The notes beneath the pieces are model-generated. The model saw only the letters and a program-made list of their open reading frames with translations, ran no database searches and was not told where the DNA came from. The translations under genes and the position numbers were made by a program. 64,000 nt of DNA, taken from Ceratopteris richardii (lineage: Eukaryota > Streptophyta > Polypodiopsida > Polypodiales > Pteridaceae). The DNA is taken from contig CM035420.1 in assembly GCA_020310875.1 (NCBI GenBank), forward strand, positions 188,391,880 through 188,455,879. Direction: 5' to 3'. Of the stretch, positions 38,738 through 52,128 are shown in pieces; positions within the stretch are counted from its first letter, which is position 1, and each line of letters starts with the position of its first letter.

Positions 38738-41700
38738 ATGGTTCAACATCACATGATGAATACGATGTCTGCTGGTGTTTCAAAATCGAATGATAATGTT
38801 TGGTATGTTGATTCAAGCGCTTCAAATCACATGACCAGTCATGCAGAATGGTTTAGTAGTTTGCAGAAAATGCCAGTTCCTGGATATGTTGAAACAGGTG
38901 ATGATACATCGCATCCTATTGAGCATACAGGAAACATAGCATTGTCTATGGAGGACGGGAAGGTAAAACATCTTGCTGATGTGTTGCATGTTCCAAATAT
39001 AACAAAGAATCTGGTTTCTGTTGGACAAATGGTTGACCAGGGATTACAAGTCAGGTTCAATGCTGATGGATTATATGTAGAAGAGTACAAGCAAGATGGA
39101 CGATTGGTTGCCAAAGGAAACAAAGTGGGTAGGATGTTCACCTTAAATGTGAAGATTCCTGAAATGAATGCAGCCATGTTTGCAAAAGATGCAGGAGTTA
39201 TTGCAGATATAGAGTTATGGCACAAACAGATTGGACATGCAAACTTGCAAAGGCTGAAAATGATGCAGTCAAAGGAGATTGTCCATGGACTACCAGATTT
39301 CAAAGTTGCAGAAATGCAAAAGGTATGTGCAGCATGTCAATTCGGTAAACAGTCAAGAGCATCATTTCCACATGACAAGCATGTTAGTGAGAATGTACTA
39401 GAAGTAGTACATACAGATGTTTGGGGTCTAGCAAAGACCACATGTATGTGCGGTTGCAGGTTTTATGTTACCTTCATTGATGATCATACACGCAAAGTAT
39501 GGGTATTTTTCATGAAAGAGAAGAGCGAGGTGTTTACTCACTTCCAGATTTTTAAAGCTATGGTGGAAAAGCAGATAGGGAAGTACATTCAAACATTAAG
39601 ATCTGATGGAGGAGGTGAATACATGTTAAATGAATTCAATAGTTTTCTAAAAAATCATGGAATTCGGCATCAGTTTTCATGCAGGTACACACCACAACAG
39701 AATGGTGTTGCAGAACGCAAAAATAGACATATTGCAGAAATAGCAAGAGCCTTGATGGCTGAGAAGAATATGCCTCATTGTTATTGAGCAAAAGCTGTGC
39801 ATACTGCTGTATACATCATGAACAGAACTCCGACTGCTGTTGTACATCAAGTTACACCTGAAGAGAAGTTTACAGGTAAAAAGCCAAACTTATCACATCT
39901 GAAAGTTTTTGGCTGTATTGCATATGTACATGTTCCAGATGAGTTGAGGACGAAGCTTGATCCGAAAGCAGAAAAATGTGTCTTCATTGGATATTCCCTT
40001 GAGCAAAAGGGGTACAAATGTTATAACCCACTCACACGATAGGTGAAAGGTGAGCAGAGATGTGGTATTTGATGAAATGTCAAGCTTCTATGAAGATGCC
40101 AAAGAAGGACTGAATCTTGAACCAAATGACAAAGAAAATGCTGAAAAATTTAGTGCAGAATCTCAAGTTTTGAGTGGACCGGATGCATCACCAAGCAATA
40201 GTTCCAACTCAAATCCATGGAGTGGAAGATTGCGTGGAAATTTCAGTCCAGCAAATTCATCAAATACATCCAAGAAAGGTAAAGAAAAGCTTTCTGCTGG
40301 TAGTAAAACACGTGCAGGTTTTGAAGATGTAGATGGAGATTCAAGTGGTTCAGAAAAGAGTAGTGATGAGGAACTTGGATTGCCCTCTATGAAGACTCCA
40401 GGAGTAAGAAGGGCACATGCAGATGATACAAGAAGAAGTGACCCAGGACCAAGAAGATCTGGGAGGATGCGTAATTCAGTGCAACGATTGACATATGATA
40501 GTTACATGGCTCGCCATTGTGCCTACATGACAAAGGTAATACAAGATGTTGAACCTTCTTGTTTTGAAGATGCAATTGGTAATGCAGATTGGGAAAAAGC
40601 TATGGATGAGGAGATGGCTGCACTTTATTGAAATGATACATGGAAGTTGGTTCCATTGCCACAAGGAAAGAAATCCATAGGTTGCAAATGGGTTTACAAG
40701 GTAAATCATAATGCTGATGGTAGCATAAGCAGGTATAAAGCACGATTGGTAGCTAAAGGTTATGCACAGACATATGGCATTGATTATGAGGAAACATTCA
40801 GCCCATTAGCTAAAATATCTACTGTCAGAACACTTGTTGCATTAGCTACAACAAAAGGATGGACTTTGCATCAGATGGATGTGAAGAATGCTTTCCTACA
40901 TGCTGAGTTACAGGAAGAAGTATATATGGACCATCCACAAGGATATAAAGATTCAAAGCATCCAGAATACGTTTGCAGGTTGTAAAAGGCTTTGTATGGG
41001 CTGAAGCATGCCCCTCGTGCATGGCATGCAAGGATTGTTGATTACTTAACCATCATTGGGTTCTCTATGTGTGATGCAGATCACTCACTATATGCAAGGA
41101 AGGCTGATGATGGCATAACTATTGTGGCTATTTATGTTGATGACCTGATTGTAGGTGGTGATAATGAAGAAAGCATCAAAGAGGTAAAGAAACTTCTTAT
41201 GCAGGAATTCGACTTGAAAGATCTTGGTGTGCTACGCTATTTCTTGGGCATTGAGTTTATACATACAGAAACAGGTATATGGATGTCGTAAAGGTAATAT
41301 GCCTGAATATGCTGCAAAAGTATGGTATGGCTGATTGTAAGCCAATTTCTATCCCATTAGATCAGAATTTGAAATTGGATACTACATCAGGTGAAGCATT
41401 GGAAAATGCTACTATGTACAGGAAAATTATGGGAAGTCTTATATATCTCACAATTACAAGGCCTGATCTAAGTTATACTGTTGGACTTGAAAGTCAATTT
41501 ATGCAGGTTCCCAGGAAGCCACATTTGGATGCTCTGAGGTGCACTCTACGTTATGTGAGTGCTACTTTGGATTATGCATTGTTTTATGAAGCTGGTGTGG
41601 AGTTGCAAGTTCATGGATACACCGATGCAGATTGGGCTTGTAGTACTCCAGATAGAAGATCTACTAGTGGCTTTCTTTTCTCACTTGGATGTGCAGCTAT

Positions 41701-42133
41701 TACATGGAGCAACAAGAAGCAACCCACTGTTGCTTTGTCGAGTACAGAGGCTGAGTATAGATGTGCTGCAATGGCAGCATGTGAGGCATCATGGCTGGAG
41801 AGGTTACTTGCAGATTTAGGTGTGGAAGTGCAAAAGCCTATCACTATCTATTGTGATAATCTTAGTAGCATACAGTTAGCACAGATCCCTATTTTCCATG
41901 CTAGAACAAAGCATATCGAGGTACATTATCACTTCATTAGAGAGAAGGTATTAGCAGGTGATATTGATCTTGTTTATGTGAGAACAGATGAGCAGGTTGC
42001 TGATATTTTCACCAAAGCACTTGGAGCTGAGAAGTTAAAGAAGTTTCGAGAGATGCTTGGATTACAGGATATGGCGTTGAGCTTGAGGGGGAGTGTTGAG
42101 ATATCAAGCTCAACATGTGATGATCCAGGATGA
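38738..42133 (+). pseudogene. pol: Element F: copia pol (protease, integrase, RT, RNase H)
   Basis: Copia order. Protease: VWYVDSSASNHMTSH (about 38800). Integrase: HKQIGHANLQRLKMMQ with CAACQFGKQSR (H2C2), core with VHTDVWG, FIDDHTRKVWVFF, RSDGGGEY and PQQNGVAERKNRH (39220-39790). RT: GCKWVYKVNHNADGSISRYK, QMDVKNAFLHAELQEEVYM, YVDDLIVGGDN (40680-41260). RNase H: GYTDADWACSTPDRRSTSG, VALSSTEAEYRC, CDNLSSIQLA (41610-42010). The final residues overlap the polypurine tract (42085-42093) and the first bases of the 3' LTR. Broken in several places. Confidence 0.9.
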
Positions 42134-42471
42134 CACGTACTAGTTTTTCGTTTCTCTGACATGTATAGTGGTCATACCGATATATGTCAGGGATACTTCA
42201 TTGAGCTTTATTAGATTTATCTACCGAGAGTGATGGCAAATTTGTTTCTTGCCAGCTCACTCATTCACGGATATTAGGTTTTTCCTTATGTACTGATCTT
42301 TATATATTGCACTTGTTGTATTCTTGTTTTTAGGTCATTCTTGTACATTCCTTTTATGTAATAGAAGAAGAGAAGAAGATCATTCTTCCTTGCCTCAATC
42401 TGTGTGTGTGCTTCTCTTTGAGAGTGAGAGTGTGTGTCTGAGCTCTCTTCCTTATCTCCTTCCTCGTGACA
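42094..42471 (+). repeat. Element F: 3' LTR (378 bp)
   Basis: Same ends as the 5' LTR, preceded by the purine tract GAGGGGGAG (42085-42093). Confidence 0.93.
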
Positions 42472-44191
42472 TGCTCTTCATGAGAACTCCCCATTTCTTC
42501 CACTTGTCTTAGCCATGGGGGTCGTGGTGCTTCGAAAGTATCCTGACCTTCTTCTATTTGTCATCCGCATGGGATGGGTTGTGGATCATAGTCCTCTTCA
42601 AATGTTTATTCCACAGGAATGGAGAGTGTCTCTTCATCTGTGGAAGCCTCGGGTGGGTATGGTGGTCTTTCGTATTGTAGTAGGTGTGCCTGCAATTCTG
42701 TGACTTGATTTTGGAGATCTTGTAGGGCCTCTGAGTCAATGATAAGTGAAGCGTTTGAGGCGGTGGCTTGGCGGGTAGTTGTTGTGTCTGCTTGAGTTGA
42801 TCTAGTTCCTCTAATAATTGGTCATGTGCCTCAAGTAGATTAGCATAGTCTTAAAGGATTATTTTTATGTTCTTCGGGGTCACTGCTTGGAATTTTGAGG
42901 GGTTGATGGGTGCCCCGGGTGTGATTCTAATGGTTGCCTCTAAGTTCTCCTGGTCTTGTAGTTGTAGGCCCCGATTTTCTTCTTGAGCCACTGCAAGGTG
43001 TCTTCTGAGTAGTGCCATATTACGTTGGAGTTTTGAGTTGCGTTCTAGCTATATTTGTAAATGGCTTTCCACCCCTTGGATCATTTCTTGATATGCATTT
43101 TGTAATTGCATTTCCAACATACCATGAGCCTCTTGTAAGTTTTGAAATTGAGTTTGGAGACTGGCATTGTCCTCTTCCAGTGTATCGAGGTGTTGTTATA
43201 ATGCTTCAGAGTGTTCATGTAACCTTTGGTTATGTGCCTGTAGCTGATTGTATTCTATCCTTAATTGTGACATACATGCCAACATGGTGTCAAATGCATT
43301 ACCTATAGATGAAGGTGTGGTTTGTACAGTGGAAGATGCAAGGGAAGGGAATTGGGGGATGGGAAGTGTGAATGTTGTGTCTACAGGAGATGTGTGTGTA
43401 GGTGAAATTGGTGGAGGAGGGAGGGGGGATGGTGGAAGTGTGGGGGGAGGGGGAAATGTCCATGCTTTCGGCCGTGGGATTGAGAGTGGTTTCTACCATA
43501 TATATTGAAACGATAGGTGGTGTGTGTGTGATAGTGGTGAATAAGTGTGGTGTGGATGGTGGGAATGGGATCGGCGAGGAGGGTTGGGTTGTGACTCGAA
43601 ACATTTTAGAAAGGAAATCATGGGCAGGTTGAAGGATTGGTGGTATGGGTGGTGGGAGGTGAGAACGTGGAGGTGAAAAGGACATGAAAGGGGGTGTGGT
43701 GGTAGGGAATCCAAAGAATATGGATCTAGTGTCACGATGGCCTATGAACGAGGGCGTGGGGGACTGGTTATCCTCTGACAAGCTCTATGAAGGATTCTAT
43801 TATGATGGTGGTGGTATTATATAGAGGGTTTTCAAAGGAGGAAAAGAAGGTAGAACTGGATGTGGGACTACGGGAGATGAAGGCTCGCTTTGTGGGGTGA
43901 GTACTCGAGGTGATCTCCACGGCTTCTGTTTGAGGAGGTGATGGTGGGGGGGTTGGTGGTTCAGTTGATTTATCATGGTTGACTAGGAGCTCTTGGCCAG
44001 AAGTTACTACTGCTTGGGAGGTTCTCTCAATTGGTTCAGATGTGATGATAGGGTCTTCCACCGTGTAATGGGAATCTGGATGTTTTTACCGGACCGTGGT
44101 AGTGTTTGAAATCTTTGCGGATCATATTGATCGGGAGGCCCCTATAACGCTGATCGAACTGTTTCCACTACACCATAAGTTCTTGCCATCA
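42472..44191 (-). mobile_element. Element E, piece 2: middle part of the large extra ORF
   Basis: Minus-strand coding remnant between F and G. It encodes a Ser/Thr/Pro-rich part (about 43300-44060: HFFPPxPP-type runs, PPTPPPSPPQTEAVEI), then a long coiled-coil-like segment (about 42730-43030: MALLRRHLAVAQEENRGLQ, LLEAHDQLLEELDQLKQ) and an approach to the C-terminal block at the F junction. G shows the same order (Pro/Ser/Thr-rich 56818-57400; LLRRHLTAAKEGNQRLQEQ at 57800). Broken in many places. Confidence 0.7.
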
Positions 44192-44196
44192 ATAGG

Positions 44197-44844
44197 TGTT
44201 GGCAGTAGCCAGAGGCACAAATGACACAAAAGTATGTGAAGGCGGATCACAATGAAGTAGTGGGGAGCCAGACAGATTATTTTTCAAAGAAATATGTTTT
44301 TTATTACTTTTTCAAAAACCCTCAATAGTGATTTTCATCACTCTTGTACCATATGTAACATAGAACAACCACTTTTGTAATTATATGCTCCATTTTGTGC
44401 AAACGGAGGAGTCCTCGAGCTTGCGGAGCTTAGGTAGAACGAGCCTTAAAATTTTGGCTATTTTTAGACTTCGTTTAGACCTTCAAGTAGCACCTAGTTC
44501 CTATTTTTTAACTATGCCGGTCACTAGTTGTGAAACTGGTCAAAAGTAGTCTAAAAACTATAAAGAGATCTAGAGAGCTCATTTTTGAGGTTAGCTAGTG
44601 TAAACTTGTATGAGCTAGTGTGAGCTTCAGCTTGTAATTGAGATCTTGAGTAATAGAGTCTATTTTCCTACCTTCCATTGTGTCTTGCTTGTCTCTTACA
44701 TGTGTGTGTGTATCTCTATGCTTCTCACCTTCACTCACTACATCTCACATTCACAATCTTCATATCACTCCTATCTCTTCCGTAGATTGACATTAAGGAG
44801 GTGGAGCTTCTTAATGTGGTACTCACCATTGTGCTAGAGCAACA
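44197..44844 (+). repeat. Element G: 5' LTR (648 bp)
   Basis: TGTTGGCAGTAGCC...GTGCTAGAGCAACA. Shared hairpin at about 44406-44430, GTGATTTTCATCACT at about 44328-44342, TATAAA at 44559-44564, and TG-rich U5. Confidence 0.93.
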
Positions 44845-44851
44845 CGAAATT

Positions 44852-44868
44852 TGGCACCATTGCCGGGG
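44852..44868 (+). other. Element G: primer-binding site, tRNA-Asp type
   Basis: TGGCACCATTGCCGGGG, two bases off the Athila-type site, 7 bases from the LTR end. Confidence 0.88.
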
Positions 44869-45344
44869 ATCGAGTCTAGGACGAATGTGTGATGGTAAGA
44901 GTATAGCAAGAAGTGGTGTTGGAAGGTAAAAATTTCAGTTTTTGTTGTTGTGTTTAATTAGTTCTTTGTGTTTTTCATCTCCTCTACACTCCTTCTTCAC
45001 CACCACATCATCTTCTTCCACTCCAAAAAAATAAAAAAATTCACCATATCCACCCATTCTCCTCATTTCCCCTCATTTGTGCATGCGAGAGAGAGAGAGC
45101 TTTTGTGCTTGTATGTGCTTGTGTGTTTTTTAGTTTTCTTGCAGGTACAGTGCTCCAGAGCAACAGGAAAGCCTCCAAAAGGTAAAAAGTCTACTTTCTG
45201 TCAGAATCTACGGTTGGTGTTGGACCATCGTGATGGTCTGACAAAGTCGGCATTTTTGGTAAGCGACCAGACCACGAGGTAGGAGACACTTGCACACACA
45301 CGAATCCATAGGTGCATTCTCAAAATTTGCATTTTGGTTGACCA
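44869..45344 (+). other. Element G: PBS-proximal leader
   Basis: Non-coding leader with CT/CA-rich low-complexity sequence and an early array-like unit (about 45226-45240, CCATCGTGATGG). No gene seen. Confidence 0.45.
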
Positions 45345-45850
45345 TTGTGGTGGGCTCACGCCATCGCGATTGTGTCACACCATCGCGATTGGCTCACGCC
45401 ATCACAACGGCTCGGCCGGACCATCCTGATGGTCTCACACCATCACGACGGTTCACTTGAGCCATCACGACGGTCACTGACCATCGCGACAATCCCATCG
45501 ACCCCATGCCATCGCGATTGGCTCACACCATTGCAATGATCCCCTGCCACGTGTCAAGTTAGACCATCACAATGATACTAGGTATGCCATCATGATGCTT
45601 CAAAGTTGGACCATCGCGATTGGCTCAAGCCATCGTGCCTCATGACCATTGCGACGGGCTCACACCATCATGATTGCTCGCTAGAAAGACCATCGTGACA
45701 CTTCACTTAGACCATCATGACACCTCGCACCTTCGGACCATCACGATTGTACCACGCCATCGCGACGGTTCACCTGAGCCATCACGACGGTCCTAGACCA
45801 TCGCGATTATCCCAAACCATCACGATTATCCCAAACCATCACGATTGTCC
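45345..45850. repeat. Element G: leader tandem array built on CCATCGCGATTGG
   Basis: About 0.5 kb of imperfect short repeats: (A)CCATCGCGATTGGCTCAC and variants CCATCACGACGG, CCATCATGA, with TCAC-type spacers. The octamer ATCGCGAT is present in the best-preserved units; many units carry C-to-T or G-to-A changes at CpG, as expected for an old methylated copy. Confidence 0.92.
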
Positions 45851-46132
45851 ACCCAAAACACCAAATTTAGGGTTTAATTTTTGGGCAAATTTGAGGCTAT
45901 TTTGAGAAAAATTTTGGGCGACTAAGCTTATTGGAGATCCCTTAGCTCATAATTGAAGAAAAACTTGTGTGCCAATTTTTACCCCCGAGGGCCTCAACGT
46001 TCATATCTTTTTCATTTGAAGTCCGTTTTTTGAGCTTTATCGCTCGTTAGAAAGCTCTTTACGAGTACTACGTGAGCTCAACTTTTCTTTTCAAGAGGAA
46101 GCCATTGTTCTTTAGATAAGATAATTTGAGGA
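45851..46132 (+). other. Element G: gag-proximal leader
   Basis: Non-coding; contains the weak counterpart of the conserved leader block (TTCATATCTTTTTCAT and GAGCTTTATCGCTCGTT, about 46010-46060). No gene seen. Confidence 0.45.
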
Positions 46133-48400
46133 TTGACCCAAGAACCACTAGGAGAAGAACCCAGGACACCTAGAGGGAAATTTGTATTGACAAGAGTACT
46201 AATCCTAGAATGGATCCCTCAAGATAATATAAGCATAGAGTTATTTTTGAATAAGGAAACCGATGAAGCATTTTGGAGATACAGAGTGGAACAACCTAGG
46301 GAGGTAGGCTCCATCATGATTTATGAATTCAAGGACCCAGATACACCTAGAAAGGTGGTATACCTGGATGATACTTCGAAATGGGTATTTGTAGTACGAG
46401 ACCATGCAAGAAATACCTACACATGGAGAGGCGAGTTAGTCTTCCCCCCATCTCTAGCAAATGTAAACAGGAGCCATCAGGGTGCTAGAACATCCTCAGC
46501 CCATGGTACTCAAAGAGAGAAGAATAAAGAGAGACCAGAAGTAAGTTTCACTCACCCCATAGGGAGAGATAGAACCACCATGGATACCGGTAGAGTGGAA
46601 AGACAAAGCAAACCAACAATACCAGGTGGTAGAGATGATTTTCCTCTACCTAGACCACGTGAACACCCCAGGGTACTGAGACCCACCTAGTTAGTAAAGT
46701 CCATGAAAAACTATTTTGATGGGACAAGAGATCCCTATGACCATGTTGCGAAATTTAAGCAGGTATTAAGAGGAGAGCAAGTAGAAGACATGTTCATGCA
46801 ATACAATGCATTTGGACTAACGTTAAAGAACACGGCTTTAACTTGGTTCCAACCACTGCAACAAAGGCAATTTAGGGATATCCATCACTTGTTAGAGTCG
46901 TTCATCATTGAATTCTCTAAAAGTGGAATCAAGCATGATGCTTCTTCGTTAATCCATAGCTTCAAACAAACCCCTCAGGAAACAATTAGACTAGCAGGAC
47001 ATAGGTTTAGACAATATGTCAAAAGATGTCCGATGCAAGAGTTGCCCTCACAGGCCAAGCAAGTGTCATTGTTTTTAGATGGCCTCTTGAGCTCTAAACT
47101 ACGCTCCTACGTATACTTAAAGGAACCCAGAACGCTAGAGCGATGTGTAAGAATTTGTATAGACATTGAGGACAACCTTAGAGACGAGTTGGAACTCTCA
47201 AAGGTCTATAAGGATTCAGATTGTTCATCTCTAGCATCCTCAAAATTTTCTAGCTCGATAGAGGACCTAGCAGAAAAAGTGGCCAAGAAACTAGGAGTTT
47301 CTAGCAAGCAGATGCCTAGGTTAACAACAAACAAGCATTGTTACACCTATGGTGGTGATCATATGGCAAATTTGTGTCCCAATGTAACACAACCACAAGC
47401 CAACCCTAGTGGCCAGTACTGTACGATTGAGAGATGATACATGAATCACACGGCTCAAGACTACATACAACAAACAAGTAGTACGATAGAACTACCCGTA
47501 AGCATACCCACAACCAGGTAGGTATCAAGGCCAATACAATGTTCAGCCTCATTACGATAGGCCTCGTCAAAACTATCCTTATGAGGCTCAATAGAGACCA
47601 CAACCTATTTTAGCTCAGCAGCCACCCCCACCAACTAATGTCATCCCACTCAAATATGTTGCTTCAGAAGAAAACATCAATAGGGCTTTAGTGCCTTGTT
47701 CACCCTTGATCACAGAAAGTGACCCGAATTCTAATAGTTTTGACTCTACCCATGTGGATAGTCCACCCGCCTATTATACGGAGTCACGAGAACATGTGGA
47801 AACATATCAATACGATAGTCCACCATTAGAACCCAGTTGGGAGCCTGATTAGGCTAATGTGATGTATACCAACCCTAATTCACAGCCCCAATTGAGATAG
47901 CAAAGACCCCAGGGGCCTAGAGGACCATGCTTTAGGTGCCAATGAGATCATTTCATAAAGGATTGCCCACATCCTCCGATAGCAGGACAATCACAATACT
48001 ATAACATACAAGGCTTTTGTGCCGAGTGTGGTAAAGAGCATGTCATAAAAGATTGTCCCAAGAACCCCGCTAATGCTTCAAAAGTGACACCGATCAATGT
48101 GATAGGTATTGTACACAACGCAGATGGATCCAACCCTACATATGTACCTATCCAAGCTATAATGAGAGCCTAGGTGCTCTTACGGAATCAACAGCTTAAT
48201 CCTGAGAAACTAGTGAAGTCGGAGAGTCTACTAATAAGAAGACAAAATCTTGGAAGGATTCCATAGAAAGAATTAAGAGAAAATGGAGTAAAATGATAAC
48301 CGAGTTGGAAGGAAGTCTAAAAGAATCTAGAACTAGAATCCCAAAATTGACTTTTCAAGAATCTAATTAGGAGAACCTAAGTCAGAGACCAGGATCAGTT
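46133..48400 (+). pseudogene. gag: Element G: gag
   Basis: Homology from EEPRTPRGK and EWIPQDN onward: the capsid core at about 46700-47200 (NYFDGTRDPYDHVAKF, AFGLTLKNTALTWFQPL, SLIHSFKQTPQETIRLAG), a knuckle HCYTYGGDHMANLC, a Gln/Tyr/Pro-rich linker, further knuckles (about 47930 CFRCQ, 48020 CAECGKEHVIKDC) and the C-terminal Lys/Glu-rich helix (about 48245-48360). A broken copy with residue-level similarity to A and C throughout. Confidence 0.85.
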
Positions 48401-50340
48401 CTAGCTAAACCCATACCAGAAAATTTAGACATGATGTTTCGTGCATATCAGGCTAGATTGAAAGAAGGACCCCAGATAGTTGAAATGAGTAAGAGCTATC
48501 CACGAGCGAATTTAGAAATTGAGAGAACTAAAATTTGCATGAAGATGGTTTAACTAGCACAAACAATGTTCGAAGCCTCTCGTTATCTTAATTGGAACAA
48601 CATGGCAAAACCGGAGTTACACTTTCAAGGCCTATTGGAGAGGTTAGAATACTTGATTAATAACAACGAGAAGAAGAAAGCACACGAGAACCCTATTATC
48701 TCACGGTCATAGGAGAGAAATGCACCATCCCTGTCTCAAGTGCCAAATACAGAAGATGGAGACAACTTGTCTTCCACACATAAGTATTCACATGAATTTC
48801 TAAGAGAAATCCAAGAAGAGAAGTGGAGAAAAAGAACAAGGAACCCATCCTCCTATTCAAGAAATAGACGACTTGCAAGAGCAATTTCCCCAAGACATCC
48901 CCTCTATCTACGATGATGTAGAAGAAGAACAACTGAGTGAACACACATATTTTGAATCCATTTCTTTGCAAGAATTACCTCAGTTCACAGGACCTTGGGA
49001 GGCCAAGTCTATTAGCATGAGAGCACCAACGATAATAGTGAGGAATGAAGAATCAGTGATCCCTAGGAACACGGAAGTGATCAAGAACACCAAAATATAG
49101 TGTCATCTTACTCTAGAGGAATTGTTGAAGATTAAACCAGAATTGTGGAAGCACGTAGCAAACCAATTCCTTGAGGTTGCTACTACTCACTCCTAGATAG
49201 GACCACACAAGAAGGTACCAGAGATACCCATAGAAAGAATCGGAGATGTAAGCAAAGGAGAGGAAGGTAACACTTATCTTCCAATAACCCACAAGGGCTA
49301 CACCACCAAATCCATCTTAGATTCAGGAGTCGGAGTAGCCATCGCTACCACTCGTTTATGGAAACGTTGGGGTAAGCCAGCATTAAGACCTACTAGGATG
49401 AAGCTACAAATGGCTGATGGACATATAGAGAAACCATTAGGCTTACTAAAAGGCATATCTCTCACCACTTGTGGTGTGGAGTTTGAGCATACTTTTGTCA
49501 TTTGTGATTTTGGGAAAAACCATGCTTACGAGATGATTTTAGGACGATCATTCATGCGTTAGTTGCAAATCGTACAAGATTGGGGAACTAATTCTTTGTA
49601 CTTGCAACATTTAGGAGTGACTACTAAAGTCAATCTTAAAGAGTACTATCATCGAGATGTACCCCCAATACAATGGAATACCATCCATAAGACACAAGAA
49701 GAAACAGAGTCGGTACACTCATTGGAATTAGACCTCTCTTGGTTACACGAGGATACTCATCTATGGATGTGTAAAGTCACAAAACAAGAGGAAGAATGGT
49801 TAGAAGCCAGGACTTTAGGTTTAGAACAACATCCACCAACTCTTCAAGACCCAGCTTAGGCACCTATAGTATTTCCAGACGTTGAATTCGAGCCTCATAG
49901 TTGGGTAGAAATCTTAGCAACGATGGACATAGCAGTGAATGAAGAACAATGGACCCCTCACTGTGATGAAGACGGGTATGACATTTCCATTTTCTTGATA
50001 GAACATGTTGAGGAAGACTTTGTCTTAGAAGAATGCATGGAAGTGACCCAAGACCAAGACGAGAGTAGTGATGATGAGGACCTAGAATCCATCATCATGG
50101 AACCCTTCTGTTCCACAGAAGAGGAATATCTTTATTTTGTAGAAGCCAAAATCCCTAAAGAAGAAAAGGAAAGTCAAATGGAACAACTTGAGCCATCCCT
50201 AAAAGATACAGAGAGCGCCAAATAAGAGAAAGAAATCACCTAAGACCAAAGAAGAAGAAGAACCACTCATGGAAGTACTGGAGAATTTCAAGAAGTATGA
50301 AATAGAAGATAGATGAATCATGGCATGAATGCCTAAAAGG
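48401..50340 (+). pseudogene. Element G: linker, first protease and acidic linker
   Basis: Linker with FRAYQARLKEGPQ, SRYLNWNN-type helix and QEFLREIQEEK; first protease at about 49285-49600 (NTYLPITHKGYTTKSIL, DSG box, KLQMADGHIEKPLGLL, LTTCGVEFEHTFVICDF); then the long acidic linker with MDIAVNEEQWTPHCDEDG and EENFKKYEIED-type sequence. Same order as A and C. Confidence 0.82.
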
Positions 50341-52128
50341 AAAGCTGATGTTGGAGAAGTATAAGATAATTGAGAGAAAACCAAAAAAAATCATAGTCAC
50401 CATAGAGGGAGAAGAAGAAAAATGTACATACATAGGGCATGATTTGTCGAATGAAGAAGAAGAAGAGTTAGTTGCCCTACTGCGAGAATATAAAGATGTA
50501 TTCACTTGGAGTTACAAAGACTTGAAAGGAGTAGACCCGGATATATGCTCCCATAGAATCCCTATGATTCCAGAAGCAAAACCATACACGTACAATGATA
50601 ACTATGCTGCTAAGATTAAAGAAGAAATAGATCATTTAATAGAAGCATGATTCATTTACGAAATTCAGCATAGTGAATGGGTATCCCCCATCGTGGTTGT
50701 TCCCAAGAAGAATGGAAAAGTGCATGTGTGTATTAACCTTAAAAAAGTTAATGCGGCCACGATTAGAGATAGTTACCCTCTTCCTATCACGGAACATTTA
50801 TTGGAAAGAGTTGCGGTTAAGGAAGTTTACAGCTTTCTTGATGGTTTCTGAGGCTATAATCAAGTAGCCATTGCTCCAGAAGATCAACACAAGATGGATT
50901 TTGCCACAGAATGGGCATATTTGCATTTCATGTGATGCCATTTGGGCTAACAAATGCACCCTCCACTTTCTAGCGACTCATGTTTCATGTTTTTAAGGAA
51001 TTCTTATGCAAGAATTTGGAAGTTTATGTCGATGACATATGTACTCATTCGAATATGAGGAAGACACATATCCTAGAATTAAGGCAAGTATTTGACAAAT
51101 GTCGAGAATATCAAGTTTGTTTGAACCCAAAAAATTGCATTTTCATGGTCAGACAAGGAAAAATTCTAGGACACATTGTGTCAAAGAATGGAATCTCTAC
51201 GGATGAAGAAAAAGTGAAAGTAATTGCAGATCTACCTAAAACAAATACTGTAAAAGAGGTACATGCATTTATGGGTCATTGTGGTTATTACAGACATTTC
51301 ATACACACGTATGCAATCATAGCCAAGACTTTGTACTCTCTTTTGACCAAGTTTGAATGGACAGATGAGTGTGAGAACTCATTCAATGAACTTAAACGAC
51401 GTTTGTGCTCAGCACCTATATTAACAACCCCAGATTGGAGCAAGCCATTCCATGTACATGTGGATGCATCCAATTATGCGATAGGATGTGTGTTGGCACA
51501 ACCCACAAATGAAGGTAATATAGACCTCCCTATAGCTTACGCGAGCAGACAGTTGAACCCAGCTAAAACAAATTACACAACTACACAACGAGAAGGATTA
51601 GGAATGATCTACGTAGTAAAGAAATTCAGGCATTATTTGTTGGCAAATAAGTTCAAATTCTTCACAGATGATCAAGCATTATTGTACTTAGTCAATAAGC
51701 CATGTAACAGAAGACGACTGATACGTTGGTTTATATTACTCATGGAGTACGATTTTGAAGTAGTAGTCAGGAAAGGAAAGACACACCTTAGAGCTGACCA
51801 CCTCTCAAGACTAACCACAGGAGAAGCTTCTCAAGGAGTAGCAGATGAATTACCCGACGCATATTTGTTTAACCTTGAGATAGTACCAGAATGGGCTAAG
51901 TCCATTGTCCCTATTCTCACATATGGACCCAAACATCCTAGGATAAGGATCAAAGAAGGAGAGGTTACCAAGTCAAAAAGATATCAAATAATAGCAGGAA
52001 GTATATATAAACAGGATAATCAAAAGATTCTTTCTTGTTATGTAGATGAATTAGAACATGCGAATTGGTTGCAATTAGCACATGTAGGTGCATTAAAGCA
52101 ACATCATTCAAAACACCGTACGTTGTAG
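50341..52128 (+). pseudogene. pol: Element G: reverse transcriptase and RNase H
   Basis: RT with KPYTYNDNYAAKIKEEID, WVSPIVVVPKKNGK, MPFGLTNAP and LEVYVDDICTHS; RNase H with HVHVDASNYAIGCVLAQ, TTTQREGLGMIYVVKKF and DDQALLYLVNK; then the first zinc-module region begins (AGSIYKQDNQKILSC, LQLAHVGALKQHHSK). A broken copy. Confidence 0.87.

Larger units (their letters stand above)
37101..42471 (+). mobile_element. Element F: Ty1/copia LTR retrotransposon, 5.4 kb
   Basis: Complete in outline: 5' LTR, initiator-Met primer site, gag, protease, integrase, RT, RNase H, polypurine tract and 3' LTR. Flanks read CGCTC before and TGCTC after, a 5-bp target duplication with one mismatch. LTRs differ at about ten positions plus one indel in 378 (about 2.6 percent by hand count), so it is moderately young. 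It has about five or six breaks. It is inserted in the extra ORF of E. Confidence 0.93.

Noticed and set aside
44968-45282. Small plus-strand frame in the G leader
   Set aside because: It lies in the non-coding leader, is low in complexity, and has no counterpart in A, C or H.
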